Shown here: positions 58,311 to 64,000 of the stretch, piece after piece
Layout of the letters: each line of letters opens with the position of its first letter
Position numbering within the stretch: the first letter of the stretch is position 1
From: Helicoverpa zea
Lineage: Eukaryota > Arthropoda > Insecta > Lepidoptera > Noctuidae
DNA: 64,000 nt
Reading direction: 5' to 3'
NCBI RefSeq assembly: GCF_022581195.2
Contig: NC_061454.1
Span: forward strand, 1,116,001 to 1,180,000
Notes under the pieces: model-generated
Told to the model about the DNA's origin: nothing
Databases searched by the model: none
What the model saw: the letters and a program-made list of their open reading frames with translations, nothing else
Position numbers and translations under genes: made by a program

Positions 58311-59187
58311 GGTGATGATCAAATTGACTATCTAACGTGTGACGGAGTCGCGGCGCGGCGCTGGCGGACTGCGCGACTCTCGCCCGGAAACTGAGCCACG
58401 CCGGGGGGAGGGCAGCCGGTCGATAGCTGCACCCCGCGTCCCGCAACCCCCGCCCTGCGGACCCACCCCTCAACCACCCCTTGCGCGCTACCGTCCCTAA
58501 CTTGATAACCCGCACAAGAAAATAAGCCTACCAAATGGAAAAATAATGTCACCCATGACATGTATTACGAAGCCTCAAATGCATGTAGGGGTAAGAGAAC
58601 CTTCTTAAGTCTGATTTCCTGTATATCAGATCCCTATTTCCGATTATAGAACGGAAAACGAAGAAGCTTGAGTGACAGCTAATATTCGAAGCTGCAGAAA
58701 CCGATCAAGTGAGGCTTGACAAATCTGGCCAAGAAATAGACACTTATGCGTCGAACAGGATGGATGGTAGTCGAAATCGCACCTAGCAACTACAAGGCTT
58801 AGGGTCGGGGAAGACAAACTAATTTAAGAGCCACCCAGACTCGTACGGGTCTCGGCGGACTTCTCGCTCATAAAAACGCCGAGCTGTCGGGGGGCGGCGG
58901 GCGCGTGCGTGGGGAGGGCACGCGAGGGAACCTCCATGCGGAGGTTCCGCCGCCGTCTCGGCGCCGCCACCCGCAGCCAATTAACAGCCGGCAACGCCAC
59001 GCTGAATTTGTTTCGCCACTCGAATTGCTTCCGATTGATTTCCTGTTCTCAAAATCCATCACTGAATGGTTTCCTGGACACCTCTCATGTGATCAACACT
59101 GTCTCAATCACCCTTGGGATACTTTTGCAAAAAAGGCCAAAGTGAGGTTAAGTACAGAGTCCCGAAACAGCTAGCGAAACGGCTTAC
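58311..59187. other. GC-rich region upstream of stathmin exon 1
   Basis: 58330-58520 is strongly GC/CpG-rich. Its minus-strand frames are open, but with Ala/Arg/Pro composition expected from base bias. It is most likely 5' UTR and/or promoter of the 58310 exon. A second GC-rich segment at 58880-58990 contains a 10-bp inverted repeat (AACCTCCATG/CGGAGGTT). Confidence 0.35.
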
Positions 59188-59470
59188 CTAGTCCAGTGCA
59201 AGAGAGAAATGAAATAGGAAGACTGCAGTGGTGATGGTGTCGTAACCCCGTGCACCGGTAACACGGGCTGTGGTGCGGCGGATCGATTCCGGCCAACAAC
59301 CCCTAGGTTGCGTCCCCCTGCGGTAATAACTGGGAATACCAGGAGCGAGCCTTGTTCGGCCGGTGCATATCGGACAAGAACCGACAGAGCCTTGGAAATA
59401 CCGTCGCGGCTGGCGTCCGCCTGGCTGACGTTACGGCCATTCGTGCCTAATGACAACTACTTGCGTTTCC
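59188..59470 (-). other. Candidate stathmin 5' UTR exon (GC island 1)
   Basis: A GC-rich island, open on both strands. On the minus strand it ends CACTGGACTAG|GTAAGC, a near-consensus donor at 59187/59188. The base composition contrasts sharply with its surroundings. The minus-strand 90-codon frame has no family I recognise. The exon 5' limit is unclear; it could instead be an unrelated repeat. Confidence 0.3.
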
Positions 59471-60431
59471 CAGACCAGCTGATACCATAACCTACACTAA
59501 TGTCGTGTAGAAACTTGTATAACAAACAAGACTGCAGGACTACCCTTAGGTAATTCATTAATATGCAAATACGCAACAGTATAAGCAAGGGGACTACATA
59601 AAATCCCGACAATTTGCGAACACTCCATCAAAAGAACATGAAATTCAAGATAATGCGGGTAGTCCGTCTACCCTCGACGACTGCGTTCCATAGATCATAT
59701 CACCGCAGTGATAAATTAGTTTCCTCAATAAAAGTTCGTCGTCGACTCAACGCCGAGAGGTGACTAATAAACTTTTCGGAGCCTTTCTGTCATAGCAAAC
59801 TTGTGACATAAAATTAACTTAACAGACATCATTACTCGTATTCTTTTATTTGTAGAAACAAACTCAGTACATAATATACAGTAAGTTTCCTTCATATAAT
59901 ATTAGCAGTAAACAATAATGATTATGTAAATGTACGCCAGTAAATCAAGCCAATTTTTTATTAAATCATTTCAATAGTCGTCAATATGGCGCCCACCGTG
60001 GGACAACGAGTTTAATAATTCCAGCTTTGACGCCTTATTATGCGTGCAGCGCACGGCTGCAGTCATATTCAAGAGCGATGCAGTGGCGATAATAATAAGG
60101 CCCTTTTTATATGAAGTGAAATATTACTTCCATCAGCCTTAGTTAAAGCCGTGTAAATCAGAATTAAAACTGAATGTAAACATGAAAGTTTCTAATTCAC
60201 ATTTATAATGTCCCGTCGTATTGCTACTGCTTGCTATTATTATAAATAGTTTTTATGCGCTATTACCCGTCTTACAATTTCTTACATACCCACATAAAAG
60301 TGAAAAGATCGTCGTAAAGTGAAACCACGACCATAATGTTCAATGGGATTTCAAACCATTGAAATGGTACACTTAGGATAATGGTTAATAATCCGCCATC
60401 GGTGGCCAGGATCTCAGCACCGGCGACTTAC

Positions 60432-60720
60432 AACCTATAGGAATGTAGCTTTGTCCCTCTCCAGAGCGGCAACAAGTTGGGTCACGTGCCGGCTGGATTT
60501 GGTTGAGAATATAATTCGGAGCCAGCGGCGCGCGTCCGCCTGCGACGGCAACAGTATCGATTTTGCCTTGTTTCAAGCAATGCTTAGACACCACCGACCC
60601 GGTATTTTGACGCAGACACAGCCTAACGCAAAGCCCAAACCGACGTTGTCCCGCTGGATATTTTCGGCAATACACCCAAAGAGCTTCGTCCGTGTATGTC
60701 CACCCAGACATCAGGCGAAG
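60432..60720 (-). other. Candidate 5' UTR exon (GC island 2)
   Basis: The minus-strand segment is preceded by a possible acceptor (TACATACTAAG before 60710-60720) and ends CTATAGGTT|GTAAGT, a strong donor at 60431/60432. Open on both strands (108 and 95 codons), no recognised protein. Its placement upstream of stathmin on the same strand suggests an alternative non-coding first exon. Confidence 0.28.
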
Positions 60721-63700
60721 CTTAGTATGTACGAGTAAGAGGCCGACATACGTGAGTTAAATAACTTGGAATGGTAACATATTGTGTACTGCGGATCGAG
60801 ATACTGTAAGAAATATAAAGAGATTACGTGTTAATAGAGCTGCCAGTGCAGTGAACGCGTTGAGTGCTATAAATTTAAACAAAGTAATATTAATGGATGC
60901 GGGACACATTAAAGCCAATTAAAGGGGCGCCGTTGACAGCAGTAAAGAGTCAGCAAACAAAATAATGATAATTAAGGGTGCCTCCCGATTAGATATTAAT
61001 TTATGGAAACCACGTTCGGAGATAAGTAATCAGAGTTGAAAAGTTGCGTCATTAATATTGACTAGGTCTTATAAATTATTCAAATAACGCTGTATGCTGT
61101 ATTTCTTATTCGTATCGTTAGAAATTTCTGTATAGGTAATGATAATATGTGCACGAAATATTGAAAAGCGCCTAACGGTGTTTCGACACTTACTACCCCT
61201 AGACGTTGTAAAGTTCGCAAAAATCTATTGAAGTGTCTTCAGCACAACACAACAGCAGATAGAAAATATAGATTACATCCAATTTCAGGTTTTAATAAAA
61301 GGAGAGCTTAGCAATGATTTAGTGTCGAGCTTAAATATTTGCGAAGAGATTGGAACGCCATATGGCTATCACTAACTGTGTTTGATTCCATGCCATCTGG
61401 ACCGTGCTAAAGTTACAGAGAGTTTGAGAAGGAAAATTTGCTCGCAGAATTATTAAATATATTTGCTGCCGAAAGATATTAATACTTTGTTCTTGAAGGT
61501 TGAAGGGCACGACTTTAAATGTACTTTGATCAAATATGGATACCAATGTTATGGATGCATTAATAATTTTTAAAAGTAATGAGAGAAAGGGCTATGACAA
61601 AACAACATCTTAATACAATTTGTATATTTTAAGACATCATACGTAACTTTTAACTCAAAAGAAAAATTTTAAAAGACCTTTCTTTTGAAATGATCAACCC
61701 TGATAATATCCTGAAAATCATTTTAGATGTTCTGTTAATTATGTTAGAGTTCTCTGACACATGTATTTTTAATAATATTCACAGAAAGATCCATGCAAGA
61801 ATCAGTCATCTGTATTATTCATAGCGTTTATTTTTTCTTATTGCAAATTGAGCGTTTCCAAACCTCTTAAACAAAAAAGCGTGTTCAGCCGGCGTAACAT
61901 TCAGATAGGCCGATCGCTTATCGCAGACATTAAGAAGTAATCCATAAGAAAGTAATATAGTTTTGGACAGACAAGACATCCGTGGGTGGAACATCAATTC
62001 TATGCGGCATTCAATATCAAGGGGCAAATAGAGGGTCCGTATTGTAATGACCCTCCATGTGTGACAACATCTTTATTATATCCTATGACACCCCTTCTTT
62101 ATACTTAATTTATTTTTATAGTTCTTTCTCACTCTATAAAATAATCTACATTGCATTTCTTTTGTAAACACGCTTACAAAGTAAGGGCTAGATTATCCTT
62201 AGTCCGGCCGTAATCCACCACAGGCTGCAGGTAGCCGTAACTCTACGCAAACGGACTTCCCTTAATGCCATAAAAGAGGTTCAAGGCACGACCGTCGCCG
62301 ACAAAAGCTGTAAAGAGAATGACACACGCACATGGATCGATCAAGGCCAGACGCTTTACACGATTAAGACCTTTTTGTACATGTGCGTTTCCTTTATTAT
62401 CTGGAGCCTTTCTTTGTATAATCTCGAGACTAGGGCTCGTCGGAGCTTTGCGAATTCCGTGTTCAGTGCTACATTCTCAAGGTGAGAAGTCTACCTACGG
62501 CTGAAACACCTCGCCGTCTCAAGGATACCCGGAAAATCAATAGGGACAGAACGAGTATAGGATCTCTCAATGATTCGAAATAAAGACTGATCGAAGTTGT
62601 AATAAATTGGAACGGCGGTTAATGTGAAGCCAAAAACCGCAATGTCTCAGAGGATGAAACTTTAGAACCGAAGCCATATGTAGTCTCGTCGCGGTTAATT
62701 GCAAGGTCTGACGCATTAATTGACCGATAAACGGCTTTTCATGTTGAACCCTGATAATACGATTACCTAATAACACTGATTACTTACATAACTAGAAGGC
62801 ATTGACCCCAACGTACAAGGAAAACAAATAGATCTTATTCACCATGGAGGTTCTTATATCACAATTTCCGATATTTTTTATAGAATATTTTTCAAAATCG
62901 GTGCAGTAGAAGCAGAGATTATCTCCTACAACACAAACTACCTCTTTATAATATTTATTTATTTATTTCCACCAAACATACACTATTTTTACAGGTGCCA
63001 CCCAATGCAATGGCGTAGTTATTTCTACATATACCTACTTATATTTTAACATTTACAAAACTTAATACCTACTTAACCATAAAAACTAAACTAATAGAAA
63101 AAATAAAATAAAATGTCAGTTGTATCCAATAGATATCATACCATATGCAGCTCTGGTAAGTTCATTCGTAGTGCAATGAAACAGATCTATCCCTTGTGAC
63201 AAAATGTATCAGTAGTAATCTGTGGTATCAGTCAGTATAAATAAATTCTTTGTACTTGAATTAATAGCAACCGCCTACGTTTTTGTGTAAAGTTTTTATT
63301 CGAAGTACTGAACTAAATTGCGAGTATGACGAATCAGGATAACGGTGTCTTTGTTTGAAATATCATGTTTTTCTGGCCTCGTTGCATACATTAGTTTTAT
63401 TCTTTGTTTATATGAATTATCTGCATAATATATAGCACACTGTATTATATTATAATTCTTTGTTTTTATTTCTTTAATGAGTCATTGACATCAAGTGCTT
63501 TAAGAAATGGAAAGTATAGCTTATCATGGGTAAGTAATTAGTTGACTGACACTACATAAAATATAATGTTACTTTTGTAACCTGAGATAATGAAGAGCTT
63601 GCAACTGGATACACTGCAATATCTACTTACAAACTTCAAAGAAAGACTCATAAGCGTACTAGGCTTTCATGTTATCGCTTAGTTCCTAACTCTTCAGGAA

Positions 63701-64000
63701 TTGCCAATTAAAGGTCTAAAAGGCGAACCTTTGAAGAGTATACCTCCTTTGATTTTCAGCAACCAAAGCTGGCTAGGCTACTCCAACAAAAAAGCATAAC
63801 GAAGTGCGTTGCTTTTACCATACTTATGTAAAAGAGATAGATCAAAAGAACATGAACATCCTAGATATAACAAGCGTATGTTTTCTTAAATCCTCTTGTA
63901 GACGCATATTTTACGAGTCGCCGGGCCGCGGCAAGGGGATCGAGGTACTCGCAGTAATAAAACTTAAACCATGAATACGAAATTACTAGAAACAGACAAG
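60721..64000. other. Distal upstream region, no gene recognised
   Basis: AT-rich sequence with only short unconvincing frames. 62950-63120 looks like a reversed retroelement tail (TTTATTTATTTATTTCCACC and onward). Nothing else is supported. Confidence 0.35.

Noticed and set aside
58111..58561. Minus-strand frames of 77-134 codons around stathmin exon 1
   Set aside because: Pro/Arg/Ala-rich products of a GC-rich leader. Only the frame with CACCATG and a phase-1 donor joins correctly to stathmin exon 2.
1..64000. CRISPR arrays, prokaryotic operons, integrated viral genes or toxin genes
   Set aside because: Looked for on both strands; the window has the architecture of an insect chromosome and no such features were seen.

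Overview
This is a eukaryotic, AT-rich, intron-rich window from a lepidopteran (moth or butterfly) nuclear genome. The protein-coding exons read as insect orthologues. The non-coding space carries repeats that I recognise as typical of Lepidoptera: a tRNA-headed SINE with a (CAT)n tail, the 'GTCGTGGTGGCCTAGTGG' SINE family, the 'GCGGTTTCACCCGCGTCCCG' interspersed repeat, and many short MITEs. There is no bacterial operon logic, CRISPR array or rRNA. Family names come from memory of motifs; no database search was run.

Layout. 1-1515: last coding exon of a calumenin/reticulocalbin-type ER EF-hand protein (+), then its 3' UTR. 2.5-6.8 kb: intergenic or Rab5 3' UTR sequence with MITEs and a GC-rich hairpin patch. 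6823-22039: Rab5 (-), four coding exons giving a complete 213-residue GTPase, with introns packed with SINEs, MITEs and LINE remnants. 22-34 kb: upstream or 5' UTR intron of Rab5, with a Mutator-like MITE (9-bp target duplication), a 1.49-kb hAT element (8-bp target duplication) containing another repeat, one orphan exon-like ORF, and a broken THAP zinc-finger fragment ending in perfect palindromes.

34.3-42.9 kb is the gene-dense core. UTP23 (+) has the complete APC/C subunit gene ANAPC13 nested in its only intron. It converges on a CFAP119/CCDC189-like gene (-), followed by CWC22 (-; a 1243-residue splicing factor with a very long Arg/Asp-rich tail). 46.6-58.3 kb: stathmin (-), eight coding exons giving 336 residues, beginning with a short hydrophobic/Cys-rich exon like that of SCG10-type membrane-anchored stathmins. 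A frame-preserving 45-nt duplicate mini-exon lies in one of its introns. 58.3-64 kb: stathmin upstream region with two GC-rich islands that look like 5' UTR exons.

All splice phases given for Rab5, UTP23, the CFAP119-like gene, CWC22 and stathmin were checked by hand and are consistent (GT/AG borders, matching phases, total lengths divisible by three). The genes have unrelated housekeeping roles: endosome fusion, small-subunit rRNA processing, cell-cycle ubiquitination, splicing and microtubule dynamics. The novelty lies in gene architecture (nested ANAPC13, stathmin mini-exon) and in the mobile-element and palindrome structures.
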